The notes beneath the pieces are model-generated. The model saw only the letters and a list, made by a program, of their open reading frames with translations, was not told where the DNA came from and did no database searches. A stretch of DNA of 64,000 nucleotides from Marinomonas colpomeniae (lineage in GTDB: Bacteria; Pseudomonadota; Gammaproteobacteria; Pseudomonadales; Marinomonadaceae), in assembly GCF_014803385.1 (NCBI RefSeq), contig NZ_JACYFC010000004.1, forward strand, positions 248,001 through 312,000, in the 5' to 3' direction. This document shows positions 27,671-37,376 of this stretch, in pieces (positions within the stretch are counted from its first letter, which is position 1; every line of letters begins with the position of its first letter). The position numbers and the translations under genes were made by a program.

Positions 27671-28102
27671 ATGAATAAGAAATTTCTAGCCGCGGCAATT
27701 TTATCATTTACCATGTCATCTGGTGTATTTGCCCACGGTCATTGTGATGAAACTGAACTACATGGCTACATGATGAATATTAAAGATGAGTTAAAACTGA
27801 TGTCCGGAGATGTTAAGTCTGGGGATAATGAATCAGCTGCAATACGCGTCCAAACATTAATTTCTTATTTTGAAAAATCGAGCGAGGTAACACCAAATAA
27901 GTTCATGTCTGAACATTATGAAGGTGAGCAGTTAAAATTGCAGACAGCCGCATACGAAAAATCAATTAAAAAAATGATAGACACATTAAGCCGCTTGAAG
28001 ATGGCCTTGATAGAAGATAATACTGAAGAGGTTAAAAAAATATTCGGGGAAATAGGCACACAGAGGAATACAGGGCATCAAACTTTTAAGTCAAATTGTT
28101 AA
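27671..28102 (+). CDS. Cytochrome b562-family protein
   Basis: 143 aa periplasmic four-helix-bundle protein. A Sec signal peptide (MNKKFLAAAILSF...GVFA) is cleaved before HGHCDE. The mature part resembles E. coli cytochrome b562: a likely heme ligand Met34 or Met35 in GYMMNIKDELK, and C-terminal RNTGHQTFK with His136 where b562 has RNAYHQKYR and its heme histidine. Unusual for the family are a cysteine near each end (Cys25 and Cys143). Function of the family is unclear; electron shuttle in the periplasm is supposed. Single gene with a GGAG ribosome-binding sequence. Confidence 0.75.
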   Translation: MNKKFLAAAILSFTMSSGVFAHGHCDETELHGYMMNIKDELKLMSGDVKSGDNESAAIRVQTLISYFEKSSEVTPNKFMSEHYEGEQLKLQTAAYEKSIKKMIDTLSRLKMALIEDNTEEVKKIFGEIGTQRNTGHQTFKSNC

Positions 28103-28160
28103 CTCTTCTGGCTGACACCTGAATTCACTGTTACAATGCGCGCGATAAAGAGAGGATATT

Positions 28161-28532
28161 ATGGCTCGTGTTAAAAAATCGCGCAGTATGCGTGGAAAAC
28201 TTGGTAAAACTGGTTCAAAAGAAGCGATGAAAGAGCAAAACAAAGCTCGTAAGTCGTCTTCTACTCGTCGCTTTGCGACAAAAAAATCCAAGGAACGTAA
28301 AGAACAAGCACACAAAAAGCTTGATAGATTAGGTCTGCTCCCAGAAAAGCAAGCAGCAGGCGCTGTTGTACGTCCGCGACGTTTTGTGTTTGTAAAACCT
28401 ATTGATGAAAATGAAGAACAAGACAAAAAAGTTGCAGCGGCAGAAGCGGCAGCATTAGCAAAGGGTATTAATCCTGATAGTGAAGAGCTTTCAGTAGATG
28501 AAGTATTGTCTGCTTTTACTGAAGGTCACTAA
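28161..28532 (+). CDS. Small basic protein, unrecognised
   Basis: 123 aa. The first 60 residues are extremely rich in Lys, Arg and Ser (KKSRSMRGKLGKTGSKEAMK), so they probably bind RNA or DNA and may be disordered; the second half is acidic-alanine rich (EEQDKKVAAAEAAALAKG). AGAGGA lies well placed before the ATG. There is no signal peptide. A ribosome-associated or assembly role is imaginable from composition alone; no family recognised. Confidence 0.65.
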   Translation: MARVKKSRSMRGKLGKTGSKEAMKEQNKARKSSSTRRFATKKSKERKEQAHKKLDRLGLLPEKQAAGAVVRPRRFVFVKPIDENEEQDKKVAAAEAAALAKGINPDSEELSVDEVLSAFTEGH

Positions 28533-28560
28533 GTAAAACCAAACGAATAAATGTAAAATA

Positions 28561-28591
28561 AAAAAGGCTGCATTGATGTAGCCTTTTTTTA
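28561..28591 (+). terminator. Terminator after the basic-protein gene
   Basis: AAAAAGGCTGCAT / ATGTAGCCTTTTTTT with one G-U pair and T-run. Confidence 0.85.
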
Positions 28592-28704
28592 TGCGTAAAA
28601 AAAACCATATAATAACAAATTAATGTACTTTGATTGTTCACATTCAATACTGGATTTCACCATTAGCCTGATCAATAATGACCACCTATATAAAGGGGAA
28701 AAAT

Positions 28705-29154
28705 ATGCGTTTATGGGTTGATGCGGATGCTTGTCCAAATGTAATTAAAACCATTCTTTTTCGTGCTGCAGAACGTGTTCAAATACAATGTATTTTAGTC
28801 GCTAATCAGGCAATTGCTATTCCTCCTTCAAAATGGATTGAGCGCCGAGTCGTTAGCTCTGGTTTTGATGTGGCCGATGATTATATTGTCGATAATATAG
28901 GTCCCACAGACCTTGTTGTTACCGCTGATATTCCACTTGCATCTGAAGTGATAGAAAAGGGTGCTTTGGCAATTAATCCACGAGGAGAGCTATATACAAA
29001 AGAAAATATTAAACAGCGTCTTGGAATGCGAGACTTTATGGAGCAAATGCGAGCATCAGGGTTACAAGGTGATGGACCTGCTACCTTTAACCAGCAAGAC
29101 CGTATGGCGTTTGCAAATACGCTCGATAAACTTTTAGCCCAAAGAAAGATATGA
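28705..29154 (+). CDS. YaiI/YqxD family protein (DUF188)
   Basis: UPF0178 family, 149 aa. The start at 28705 ([12 protein letters not shown]) is preferred: AAGGGG lies just upstream and the family begins with this VDADACP motif. PIN-like fold by family; a nuclease function has been supposed but not shown. The conserved VTADIPLA and NPRGELYT segments are intact. It lies 76 bp upstream of ndh in the same direction. Confidence 0.93.
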   Translation: MRLWVDADACPNVIKTILFRAAERVQIQCILVANQAIAIPPSKWIERRVVSSGFDVADDYIVDNIGPTDLVVTADIPLASEVIEKGALAINPRGELYTKENIKQRLGMRDFMEQMRASGLQGDGPATFNQQDRMAFANTLDKLLAQRKI

Positions 29155-29230
29155 CCCATATCCCATTGAGAAATCTGAAAAGTGTTTGATAAATATTTTC
29201 CAGATTATTTAATTTTATAGGTAGATTTTT

Positions 29231-30520
29231 ATGAAAAAAATCGTAGTCGTTGGTGGTGGTGCTGGAGGTTTGGAATTAGTTACCAAACTAGGCCAATCAT
29301 TTGGTAAGAAAAACCAAGCTGAAGTTGTACTTATTGATAGAAGCCAAACACATATCTGGAAACCTTTGTTGCATGAAGTCGCCACGGGTTCGTTAGATAT
29401 TAATAGTGATGGATTAAATTACAGAGCTCATGCCGCTAAACATCATTATCAGTTTCAATTAGGCACGTTAACTGACGTTAATCCAGAAAAAAAAGCACTT
29501 ACTTTAGATTCTCTTTCCGATGATATGGGGCATATTGTATTGCCTGAACGTACCATAGAATATGATATTTTAGTGATGGCAGTTGGTAGTATAAGCAATG
29601 ATTTCGGTACTCTAGGCGTGTCTGATTATTGTTACTTTCTTGACTCACATAAACAAGCAGAGCGTTTTCAACAAGCGCTTCTGAATCAGTTTTTACGGGT
29701 TCATCAGGAAGGGCAAGATGCCAAATTGAAGTTGGCTATTGTTGGCGGCGGCGCTACTGGTGTTGAACTGTCTGCCGAACTTTTTCATGTGGCTGACATG
29801 CTTAAAGCTTATGGTATGCCAGAGATGTCAGGTAAACGTGTTCATGTACAGCTCATTGAAGCTGGACCAAGAATTTTACCTGCGCTTCCAGAGCACATTG
29901 CATCTTTAGCCACAAAAGAACTTATTCGTTTAGGCGTTACGGTAAGTCAAGGCACTCGTGTTACACGTGCTTTCGATGGTGGTTTTGAAACCGCAGAAGA
30001 AGATAAAATTGAAGCTGATTTGATGATATGGGCTGCTGGCGTAAAAGCTCCAGATTTTGTTGCTAAAATAGAGGGCTTTGAGACAACTAGAAACAATCAA
30101 GTTCTAGTCAAAGGAACATTGCAAACAACAAACTTTGAAAATATCTATGTTATTGGTGATTGTTGTGCATGCCAACAAGCAGACGGTTCATTTGTTCCTC
30201 CTCGTGCTCAATCAGCACATCAAATGGCCTCTTTAGTGTTCAATAACATCAAGGCATCTTTTTTAAGTGAGCCACTTAAGGAGTATGTATATAAAGATTA
30301 TGGTTCTTTGGTTAACCTTAGTCGATATAGCACGGTAGGGAGCTTAATGGGTAACCTTATGGGTGGCTCTATGTTCATTGAAGGTCGAATCGCTCGTTTT
30401 GTGTATGTGTCCTTGTATCGACTGCATTTGATCGCAATACACGGTTGGTTTAAAGCAACGGTTATTATGGCTGCTCAAAAGATTGGTAAAGTCGTGAAAC
30501 CTAAACTAAAACTTCATTGA
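29231..30520 (+). CDS. ndh: Type II NADH:quinone oxidoreductase
   Basis: Single-subunit, non-proton-pumping NADH dehydrogenase at the inner face of the membrane. 429 aa with two dinucleotide folds: FAD at VVVGGGAGGLELV (start) and NADH at LAIVGGGATGVELSAE (about residue 170). The C-terminal region (LIAIHGWFKATVIMAAQKIGK) is the amphipathic membrane anchor. The AQSAHQMA quinone-site segment is present. A clear terminator follows. In other gammaproteobacteria ndh is repressed by Fnr; no clear FNR site was seen in the 76-bp upstream gap. Confidence 0.95.
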   Translation: MKKIVVVGGGAGGLELVTKLGQSFGKKNQAEVVLIDRSQTHIWKPLLHEVATGSLDINSDGLNYRAHAAKHHYQFQLGTLTDVNPEKKALTLDSLSDDMGHIVLPERTIEYDILVMAVGSISNDFGTLGVSDYCYFLDSHKQAERFQQALLNQFLRVHQEGQDAKLKLAIVGGGATGVELSAELFHVADMLKAYGMPEMSGKRVHVQLIEAGPRILPALPEHIASLATKELIRLGVTVSQGTRVTRAFDGGFETAEEDKIEADLMIWAAGVKAPDFVAKIEGFETTRNNQVLVKGTLQTTNFENIYVIGDCCACQQADGSFVPPRAQSAHQMASLVFNNIKASFLSEPLKEYVYKDYGSLVNLSRYSTVGSLMGNLMGGSMFIEGRIARFVYVSLYRLHLIAIHGWFKATVIMAAQKIGKVVKPKLKLH

Positions 30521-30562
30521 TCTGATTTTTTTAATAGTCATACTTAGATTTAGAGTAAATAT

Positions 30563-30597
30563 GAAACCGAGATTAAATTAGGTCTCGGTTTTTTTAT
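30563..30597 (+). terminator. Terminator after ndh
   Basis: AACCGAGA / TCTCGGTT stem with A-run before and seven T after. Confidence 0.88.
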
Positions 30598-30766
30598 ATC
30601 TATTTAATGTAAAAAAATACTATTTTAGACAGTAAACACAGTTTAAGTGTTGTACTATACCTGCCTTTAAAATAAGCCTTTCTTTAACATATTTATAACT
30701 GCATATGGCTGATTTAAATCATTATTATCTTCATCAAACCAATTAGAATTTAACATAGAGGCGATT

Positions 30767-31939
30767 ATGCAAGCGTATCAATGGGGTGTTTTTGCCATTG
30801 CTCTTGGCACTTTCGGAATAGGTACGACAGAATTCATGCCTATGGGGTTGTTACCTGTTATTGCCGACGGTGTAAATGCCTCGATCCCCGCAGCCGGTTT
30901 GTTGATCAGCGCTTATGCTATTGGTGTCATGATAGGTGCACCTTTGATTACTCTGTATTTAACTAAATACAGTCATAAAACCTCCTTGTTAGCATTAATG
31001 ATTGTATTTGTATTAGGCAATGTACTGTCTGCATCCTCTATAAATTATGAAACCTTACTGTTTTCACGCATTGTTACAAGTCTCTCCCATGGTGCCTTTT
31101 TTGGCATCGGGGCTGTAGTTGCCATGAATTTAGCCCCATATCATAAAAAAGGGTCTGCCGTGGCATCGATATTTTTAGGATTAACCATAGCAAATATTAT
31201 TGGTGTACCTATTACGACTTGGCTAGGTCAAAATTTTGACTGGCGTATCTCATTTGCCGTGACTGCTGTTTTAGGTGTGCTTGCCGTTATAGGCCTAAGC
31301 CGCAGTTTGCCAGCTATGCCCCCCATCGAAAAACCTAATGTTAGAAATGAGTTAAAAACCATAATGCAACCAGCGGCTTTACGAGCTTTTGCCACCACTG
31401 TAATGTGCGCAAGTTCAATGTTTACGCTTTATACCTACATTACTCCAATCATGAAAACCTTAGCTCAAGCTTCTGACAATGCCGTTGCCATTATGCTGAT
31501 GTTAACAGGCGTGGGCTTTACTTTAGGTAACTATATCAGTGGTAAACTTACAGATAAATCACCTGATATGGCCTTGTTTATTTTTCTTAGTTTACAAGTT
31601 TTAGTGTTGCTGGTATTTCAATTCACATCAACCACAGTAATAGGGGCTAGTGTGACGGTTTTGCTCTGGGGCGTTGTTATATTTGGCAGCGGTCCACCAT
31701 TGCAAATGCAAGTAATGAAAATAGCTGAGCAAGCACCTGGATTAGCGTCTTCTATTAATATAGGAGCATTCAATTTAGGTAATGCCTTCGGCGCAGCCTT
31801 AGGTGGTTTAGTGATTAGTGCTGGATTTGGTTTTTCTTGGATTCCAAGTGTGGCGGCTGTACTGTCTTTTATTGCTTTAATAATGGTTTGGCTAAACCGT
31901 CGTAAACCTACCAATCAGACAAATGAAAGTGTGGCTTAA
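30767..31939 (+). CDS. MFS transporter, AraJ/sugar-efflux type
   Basis: 390 aa, about 12 transmembrane segments. The first helix FAIALGTFGIGTTEFMPMGLLPVIA is characteristic of the DHA1 (AraJ/YdhP-like) group of drug and sugar efflux carriers. A central cytoplasmic loop (PPIEKPNVRNELKT) separates the two halves. No regulator gene adjoins it. Substrate cannot be assigned. It lies 43 bp before the diguanylate cyclase gene and could be transcribed with it. Confidence 0.9.
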   Translation: MQAYQWGVFAIALGTFGIGTTEFMPMGLLPVIADGVNASIPAAGLLISAYAIGVMIGAPLITLYLTKYSHKTSLLALMIVFVLGNVLSASSINYETLLFSRIVTSLSHGAFFGIGAVVAMNLAPYHKKGSAVASIFLGLTIANIIGVPITTWLGQNFDWRISFAVTAVLGVLAVIGLSRSLPAMPPIEKPNVRNELKTIMQPAALRAFATTVMCASSMFTLYTYITPIMKTLAQASDNAVAIMLMLTGVGFTLGNYISGKLTDKSPDMALFIFLSLQVLVLLVFQFTSTTVIGASVTVLLWGVVIFGSGPPLQMQVMKIAEQAPGLASSINIGAFNLGNAFGAALGGLVISAGFGFSWIPSVAAVLSFIALIMVWLNRRKPTNQTNESVA

Positions 31940-31982
31940 TATATAACTTTTGTCTAAAACTACAATGTAAATTACAAAATGG

Positions 31983-33557
31983 GTGTTTGGCTTGACTGCG
32001 TTAAAAAGTAAATTTTTTAAACTTAATAGACTTATCTTATTCATGGCTTTAACCGCTACGGTTATTACTTTTATCAATAGTCTGTATTCGAACTATCAAG
32101 TCCAAAAAGAACAATTAATTCTTCAAGCAATGGAAGTAAATAAAGCCTACGCAAAAAAACTTTCTGAGACAACTGACGTTTTTTTAACAGCATCCTTACA
32201 GCAGCTTGCTTACAGTGCTAAGAAAACCTCAGTCAAAATGAACAGTAGAGAAGCGCTAAAAGAAGAAGCTGAACGTCTCAAGTATCAAACGGATACCTTT
32301 AATTCTATTGTAATTAGTGATGCTAAAGGTATAGCCCAAGCGACATCACCAGAGACATTAGATTTGGTAGGAAAAAAACTGGTATCAACAGGCAGTTTGA
32401 CAATATTAAAAGATCGAAAACTCAGTATCAGTGACCCATATATATCTTCTCTCAAAAATTTACTTCTTGTGATATCCGCCCCGATTTTTGATGACAATAA
32501 AAAATATTTAGGTTTTTTAGGTGGTACTATTTATCTCAAAAAAACAAATATTTTAAGCAGTATATTAGGCGAACACTATTATGAAAACGGTTCGTACATA
32601 TATGTTATAGATAAGAATAAGCAGGTTCTTTATCACCCGAGCCAAAGTCGAATAGGTGCTTATGTTAATAACAATACAGGTATAGAGGAAATTGTTACTA
32701 AGAAAGAAGGAGGGATGTTGTTAACCAATAGTAATGGTATTGAGATGCTTGCAGGTTATGCAGAAGTACCAAGTACTGGTTGGGTTGTCATTACTCAAAG
32801 TCCCTTAGAATCTACGCAATTGCCTTTAACGGGTATTATGATGAAGGTAATTACACGCACTTTGCCCATGGCTTTTGCTGTATTTCTTTTTATCTGGATC
32901 TTTGCCCGAGCTATATCCCGACCACTTCAACAACTTACCGATAAAGCAAAACTCATCGATAGTCCTGAAGTCAGTAAAGACATTGAAAAAATAGATGCCT
33001 GGTATGTAGAAAGCTTAGGACTTAAAAGAGCTATTTTAAGCGGTATGAAACTGCTGCATAGGCAGATAGGTCAGCTTCAGCATGATGCGAAAACAGATCC
33101 GTTAACTAATACCAGTAATCGTAGAGCATTTCAGCTTAGACTTGAAAAACAAGCCTTATTAGAAACACCATTTTCTATTGTGGCATTGGACGTTGATCAC
33201 TTTAAACACGTTAATGACAGTTATGGCCATAGTGTAGGCGATGAAGTTTTAAAACGCTTAGGTCTAATTATGACTCAATGCACTAAAGGTGATGATATGA
33301 TCGCTAGAACTGGCGGAGAAGAATTTGCCATACTATTAAGTAATACACCTTTAGATAATGCTGTTATATTTGCCGAGAACTTACGCCTTACGATTAGTGA
33401 GGAGCTATTTAAAACAGTTGGTCATATTACTGTCTCTATTGGTATTGCAGCTTGGCCTAATGGATCCGTTAGTATTGATGAGACGTTATCATTAGCGGAT
33501 AACGCGCTTTATGAAGCTAAAGATTTAGGCCGTAACCGTTGTGTTGTTACACGTTAA
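31983..33557 (+). CDS. Membrane diguanylate cyclase with dCache sensor
   Basis: 524 aa. Transmembrane segment near residue 20-35, a periplasmic dCACHE-type sensor (about 40-285), a second transmembrane segment (about 293-312), a short HAMP-like linker and a GGDEF domain. The active site is GGEEF (444-448), so GTP condensation to cyclic di-GMP is expected. The inhibitory site RxxD is KGDD here, so product inhibition may be weakened. The start is uncertain: GTG 31983 has no good ribosome-binding sequence, nor has TTG 31992. Ligand of the sensor is unknown; other dCache proteins bind amino acids or related small molecules. Confidence 0.92.
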   Translation: MFGLTALKSKFFKLNRLILFMALTATVITFINSLYSNYQVQKEQLILQAMEVNKAYAKKLSETTDVFLTASLQQLAYSAKKTSVKMNSREALKEEAERLKYQTDTFNSIVISDAKGIAQATSPETLDLVGKKLVSTGSLTILKDRKLSISDPYISSLKNLLLVISAPIFDDNKKYLGFLGGTIYLKKTNILSSILGEHYYENGSYIYVIDKNKQVLYHPSQSRIGAYVNNNTGIEEIVTKKEGGMLLTNSNGIEMLAGYAEVPSTGWVVITQSPLESTQLPLTGIMMKVITRTLPMAFAVFLFIWIFARAISRPLQQLTDKAKLIDSPEVSKDIEKIDAWYVESLGLKRAILSGMKLLHRQIGQLQHDAKTDPLTNTSNRRAFQLRLEKQALLETPFSIVALDVDHFKHVNDSYGHSVGDEVLKRLGLIMTQCTKGDDMIARTGGEEFAILLSNTPLDNAVIFAENLRLTISEELFKTVGHITVSIGIAAWPNGSVSIDETLSLADNALYEAKDLGRNRCVVTR

Positions 33558-33613
33558 TAGCAAAGCCTAATACAAGCGTAATGTATTAAGTAGCAATAAG
33601 TTAACGTATAACT

Positions 33614-33645
33614 CTATTTCCGATAATAACATTTATCGGAAATAG
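33614..33645. repeat. 13-bp perfect hairpin between converging genes
   Basis: CTATTTCCGATAA (33614-33626) and TTATCGGAAATAG (33633-33645) with a 6-nt loop. It lies between the cyclase (+) and yjjG (-) ends. It lacks a long T-run on either side, so termination is only likely. Confidence 0.6.
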
Positions 33646-33687
33646 TGTTTGAATATACCACGCTGCTTTGATCTTAAATAATGCATC

Positions 33688-34380
33688 CTATGCTTTTAAC
33701 CATGTTAACAAATCATGTAATGTGCTTACTTGATAAGTTGGTGTTATTTCTGTTGGGTGTGCTTTGTTATGGTGATTCAGCCAACAGGTATCAAAACCAA
33801 AATTATTACCACCTAAAATATCAGACTCTAATGTATCACCAACCATAAGTACTTGGTTTTTATCTGGTACTTCTGTGCCTTTATTTGTCATTTGTTCCAA
33901 AGCATGTTGAAAAATCAATGTATGTGGTTTCGCAACGCCAACAAGCTCGGAAATCACCACAGGAGAAAAGTACAGTTTAAAACCTGTACGTTCTAAGCGT
34001 ATGGTCTGCAACTGAGCAAACCCATTCGTGATTATGCCCATCTTTATATTATTTTGATGTAAATACGTCACTAATTCTAACGCACCAGGTAATGGTTGGC
34101 AGATCTCGGCCATAGAGTCTAGAAACTGTGAATTCAATTCCTTAGCACTCACACCCAGTTTTTCGCTCCATTGTTTAAAGCGTCTGGTTTGTAACTGTTC
34201 TGCTGTGATTTGACCGTTCTGGTATTCCACCCACAAAGGTTTATTTACACTTTGGTATTCATCAAAGTCAGATTGTGAAAAATTGACTTCATATCGGGAG
34301 AACATGTTCTTTAAACCGGCAAAATTATCAAAATGAAAGATTGTTTCATCGGCGTCAAATAGTATCCATTTGTATTTCAT
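33688..34380 (-). CDS. yjjG: Pyrimidine 5'-nucleotidase YjjG (HAD family)
   Basis: HAD-superfamily phosphatase, 230 aa. Motif I is FDADETIFHFD, motif II the IITNG segment and motifs III/IV KPHTLIFQ and VGDTLESDILGG. The residue order and TIGR02254-type sequence match YjjG, which removes phosphate from pyrimidine (including non-canonical) nucleotides. It is the last gene of a minus-strand group and lies 49 bp after yjjX, so both may be housecleaning enzymes. Confidence 0.88.
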   Translation of the reverse strand: MKYKWILFDADETIFHFDNFAGLKNMFSRYEVNFSQSDFDEYQSVNKPLWVEYQNGQITAEQLQTRRFKQWSEKLGVSAKELNSQFLDSMAEICQPLPGALELVTYLHQNNIKMGIITNGFAQLQTIRLERTGFKLYFSPVVISELVGVAKPHTLIFQHALEQMTNKGTEVPDKNQVLMVGDTLESDILGGNNFGFDTCWLNHHNKAHPTEITPTYQVSTLHDLLTWLKA

Positions 34381-34429
34381 TATCGTGTTTTTACTTCTAT
34401 TTTCGATGGCTTAACAGGTGTAATCTCCA

Positions 34430-34993
34430 TTAAGCGGAGTAATGTTCAGGATGCAATATCGGCGCTAAGGCAAGAATAAGCGCTTGGATGTAAATGCTTT
34501 CTCTTGTCGCGCTATTATTGGTTAATAAGCCAATAGCGCCACCTTGTTGTTTGATATTCGTGGTGTGAAAAATATCATCCATGACATCACCAAGTTCTTC
34601 GTTTCCTTGTAATCGCTTAAATATCTTATTAGGCAAAGGTAAGTTAGCAGAACGTCCTGTAGAAAGAATGCCGTTACTTGGTAAAATAGCGACATACGCG
34701 AAGGTCATTACGCCCTCCTCAAATTTATCTACACCGCCTTCCATGGCGACAAAATAATCTGCTGATTTTTGTGTATCTTGCTGGAAGCAATACTGAACTC
34801 GATTTTTAGCACCTAACCGTGTTTCAGCTTCTGTCATTGGTTGGTCTGAAACACCAGAAGGTGCATTCATACCGTTACAATGAATCGAATAAGCAGGAAA
34901 TACAGCTTCAAATGCTTGTTTTGCCGCGTTTATTTTTACGGGATTGGTTGAACCAACACAAAGGTGAATAACCGTAGACACTATTTTCTCCAT
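34430..34993 (-). CDS. yjjX: Inosine/xanthosine triphosphatase
   Basis: Hydrolyses ITP and XTP to keep deaminated purines out of nucleic acids. 187 aa from the ATG at 34993 (MEKIVSTVIHLCVGSTNPVK); a TTG 42 bp upstream gives a longer reading with no better support. Conserved segments: GSTNPVKINAA, the SGVSDQPM segment and GxVDFEEG-like GGVDKFEEG. Both it and yjjG act on damaged nucleotides. Neither start has a strong ribosome-binding sequence. Confidence 0.88.
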   Translation of the reverse strand: MEKIVSTVIHLCVGSTNPVKINAAKQAFEAVFPAYSIHCNGMNAPSGVSDQPMTEAETRLGAKNRVQYCFQQDTQKSADYFVAMEGGVDKFEEGVMTFAYVAILPSNGILSTGRSANLPLPNKIFKRLQGNEELGDVMDDIFHTTNIKQQGGAIGLLTNNSATRESIYIQALILALAPILHPEHYSA

Positions 34994-35131
34994 GATTTTC
35001 AATAAGTGAAGTTGATACAATGATATTAAAACCAAAAAGCCGCTATCGGGTGGAAAATAGCGGCTTGTTCGTATTTTTTAGTTCTTGTTTTTTAATACAG
35101 AGCAATCGTTATAAACACTAAAACAGAGCCG

Positions 35132-36229
35132 TTAAGCTTGGCCTTTGATAATTGGCGTATTACAAACAACATCCGCATTTTGTGCTCGGTGTCTTAGTAA
35201 ATGGTCCATTATCGTCAAGGCCAGCATTGCTTCTGCAATGGGTGTTGCACGAATGCCAACGCAAGGGTCATGGCGGCCTTTGGTAACCACTTCAATAGCG
35301 TTACCTGCACGGTCAATACTGCGACCCGGAGTTGTAATACTGGATGTTGGTTTTAATGCCATGTGAACAACAATATCTTGCCCAGATGATATTCCACCTA
35401 ATACGCCGCCAGCATGGTTGCTTAGAAAACCTTTTGGTGTCATCTCGTCTCGGTGTTCACTGCCCTTTTGTTCTACAACGGCAAAACCATCACCGATTTC
35501 AACGCCTTTTACCGCGTTAATACTCATCATTGCTTTGGCTATGTCTGCGTCTAAACGATCAAACACCGGTGCACCTAAACCAGGCATTAAATTCTTTGCT
35601 ATGACGGTGATCTTAGCGCCGACAGAATCTTGTTCACGGCGTAATGCCGTCATGTATTCCTCAAGTTCTGGAATCGCATCTGGATCTGGGCTGAAAAAGC
35701 TGTTTTTGTAAACTTGGCTCAGGTCTTTCACTTCAAGCTTAATTGGACCAAGCTGAGACAAAAAGCCTTGAATCTCGATACCAAATTGTTGTTTTAGATA
35801 TTTCTTAGCAATTGCGCCCGCGGCAACACGCATAGCTGTTTCACGTGCAGATGAACGACCGCCACCTCGATAATCACGGAAGCCATATTTTTGATCGTAA
35901 GTATAATCAGCGTGAGCAGGACGAAACGTATCGGCAATGTTGCCATAATCTTTTGAACGCTGGTCTGTATTTTCGATCTGCAAACCAATTGGCGTACCTG
36001 TTGTTTTGCCTTCAAAGACACCGGAAAGGATTTTGACTTGATCCGGTTCTTTACGTTGCGTCGTATGCTTGGACGTACCGGGTTTGCGAAGGTCTAAATC
36101 ATGTTGCAAATCTTCTTCACAAATCTCGATACCCGGAGGACATCCATCAACAATCGCGCCCAACGCAATACCATGACTTTCACCAAAGGTAGTGACTTTA
36201 AAAAGTGTTCCAAATGTATTACCAGACAT
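35132..36229 (-). CDS. aroC: Chorismate synthase
   Basis: Converts EPSP to chorismate with reduced FMN, the last shikimate step. 365 aa; signatures [18 protein letters not shown] at the N-terminus, [12 protein letters not shown], and [17 protein letters not shown]. It lies 2 bp after prmB, an order (prmB-aroC) common in Vibrio and Pseudomonas. Confidence 0.98.
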   Translation of the reverse strand: MSGNTFGTLFKVTTFGESHGIALGAIVDGCPPGIEICEEDLQHDLDLRKPGTSKHTTQRKEPDQVKILSGVFEGKTTGTPIGLQIENTDQRSKDYGNIADTFRPAHADYTYDQKYGFRDYRGGGRSSARETAMRVAAGAIAKKYLKQQFGIEIQGFLSQLGPIKLEVKDLSQVYKNSFFSPDPDAIPELEEYMTALRREQDSVGAKITVIAKNLMPGLGAPVFDRLDADIAKAMMSINAVKGVEIGDGFAVVEQKGSEHRDEMTPKGFLSNHAGGVLGGISSGQDIVVHMALKPTSSITTPGRSIDRAGNAIEVVTKGRHDPCVGIRATPIAEAMLALTIMDHLLRHRAQNADVVCNTPIIKGQA

Positions 36230-36231
36230 AA

Positions 36232-37146
36232 TTATTTTTGCTCTTGTAATAGTTCGCTTAATTGTTCTTTTGTTAGGATAAACACCCCGTTTCCACCCTG
36301 TTCCAACTCAACCCACATAAAAGGAATGTTTGGATAGGCTTCTTGTAATGCCACTTCGGTGTTCCCTACTTCGTATACTAATATACCGTCATCTTGTAGA
36401 TAATGCGCGGCTTGAGCCAAGAATTCGTGAGTGAAGTTAAGACCATCATCACCAGAGGCTAAAGCTAATTCAGGTTCATTATGAAACTCTGCAGGCGCAT
36501 TCTGAAAATCTTCCGCGTCCACATAAGGTGGATTACAGATGATTAAATCATATTGTTTACCTGCTAAGTTTTTAAACATATCTGAATGAATCGCTTGAAC
36601 GCGTTCTTCTACTTGGTGACGTAGAATGTTTTGGTTAGCGACTAATAAAGCACTTTCACTGATATCAGAAAGGTCGACTTGAGCATCATCAAACACCAAA
36701 GCGGCTGCAATGCCTAAACAACCAGAGCCAGTACACATATCCAAAATATTTAATGGATAGCCTTTTAGCCAAGGTTCAAATTCACTTTCGAGCAAAGACA
36801 TAATTGGAGAACGAGGAATCAAGGTGTCTTTCGTCACATTAAAAGGCAACCCCATAAACCAAGCTTCACCAAGTAAATACGGCAATGGCTCACGTTTCGT
36901 AATGCGGGTTTGTACTAGCTTTAAAATGTGTTTTTTCTCGTTGTACGTCAGTGCACAATCCAGCATATCACGGTCAAAATCAATTGGAAGCTTGAGCGCT
37001 CCCATCACTAAATGAACGGCTTCATCCCAAGCATTATCAGTACCATGACCATAAAATAAGTCTGCTTTATTAAAGCGACTGAATGTCCAACGAATAAAAT
37101 CTTTAATACTAGATAAATCTCGAACAGCGGATTGTCGATAGCTCAT
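36232..37146 (-). CDS. prmB: Ribosomal protein L3 N5-glutamine methyltransferase
   Basis: SAM-dependent methyltransferase of the HemK/PrmC group, acting on Gln150 of ribosomal protein L3. 304 aa; SAM motif [16 protein letters not shown] and catalytic NPPY ([13 protein letters not shown]) are intact. Near aroC it is PrmB rather than PrmC. The stop abuts the aroC start, so the two are co-transcribed. Confidence 0.95.
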   Translation of the reverse strand: MSYRQSAVRDLSSIKDFIRWTFSRFNKADLFYGHGTDNAWDEAVHLVMGALKLPIDFDRDMLDCALTYNEKKHILKLVQTRITKREPLPYLLGEAWFMGLPFNVTKDTLIPRSPIMSLLESEFEPWLKGYPLNILDMCTGSGCLGIAAALVFDDAQVDLSDISESALLVANQNILRHQVEERVQAIHSDMFKNLAGKQYDLIICNPPYVDAEDFQNAPAEFHNEPELALASGDDGLNFTHEFLAQAAHYLQDDGILVYEVGNTEVALQEAYPNIPFMWVELEQGGNGVFILTKEQLSELLQEQK

Positions 37147-37298
37147 TATGTTTTCTTATATGTTCTTATGCGTTTTTAAATAGTGAACAACAATGCGATG
37201 TTCTGAATGAATCGTATTATAGCGACTATTTTACTGCGGCTCTATCTTTGCGATTAGGAATACAAAGAAAATGGAGTGAAGATGCTTTTACTGAATTA

Positions 37299-37369
37299 AA
37301 ATAGCACTCAATTAAAGTGCTATTTCGTTAAAACGACACTGGATTAAAGCGGCAGCCTTAATCCAGTGT
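37299..37369 (-). terminator. Tandem hairpins after the S49 peptidase gene
   Basis: Hairpin 1: ACACTGGATTAA/TTAATCCAGTGT (37336-37347, 37358-37369), 8 bp past the stop. Hairpin 2: AAATAGCACT/AGTGCTATTT (37299-37308, 37316-37325). On the minus strand each is followed by T-rich sequence, so both can act as terminators. Confidence 0.65.
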
Positions 37370-37376
37370 TGTCACA

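Noticed and set aside
28091..28426. Minus-strand frame of 111 codons over the basic-protein gene
   Set aside because: It is a mirror of the Lys/Arg-rich coding strand (Ser/Leu/Phe-rich); the plus-strand frame has the ribosome-binding site.
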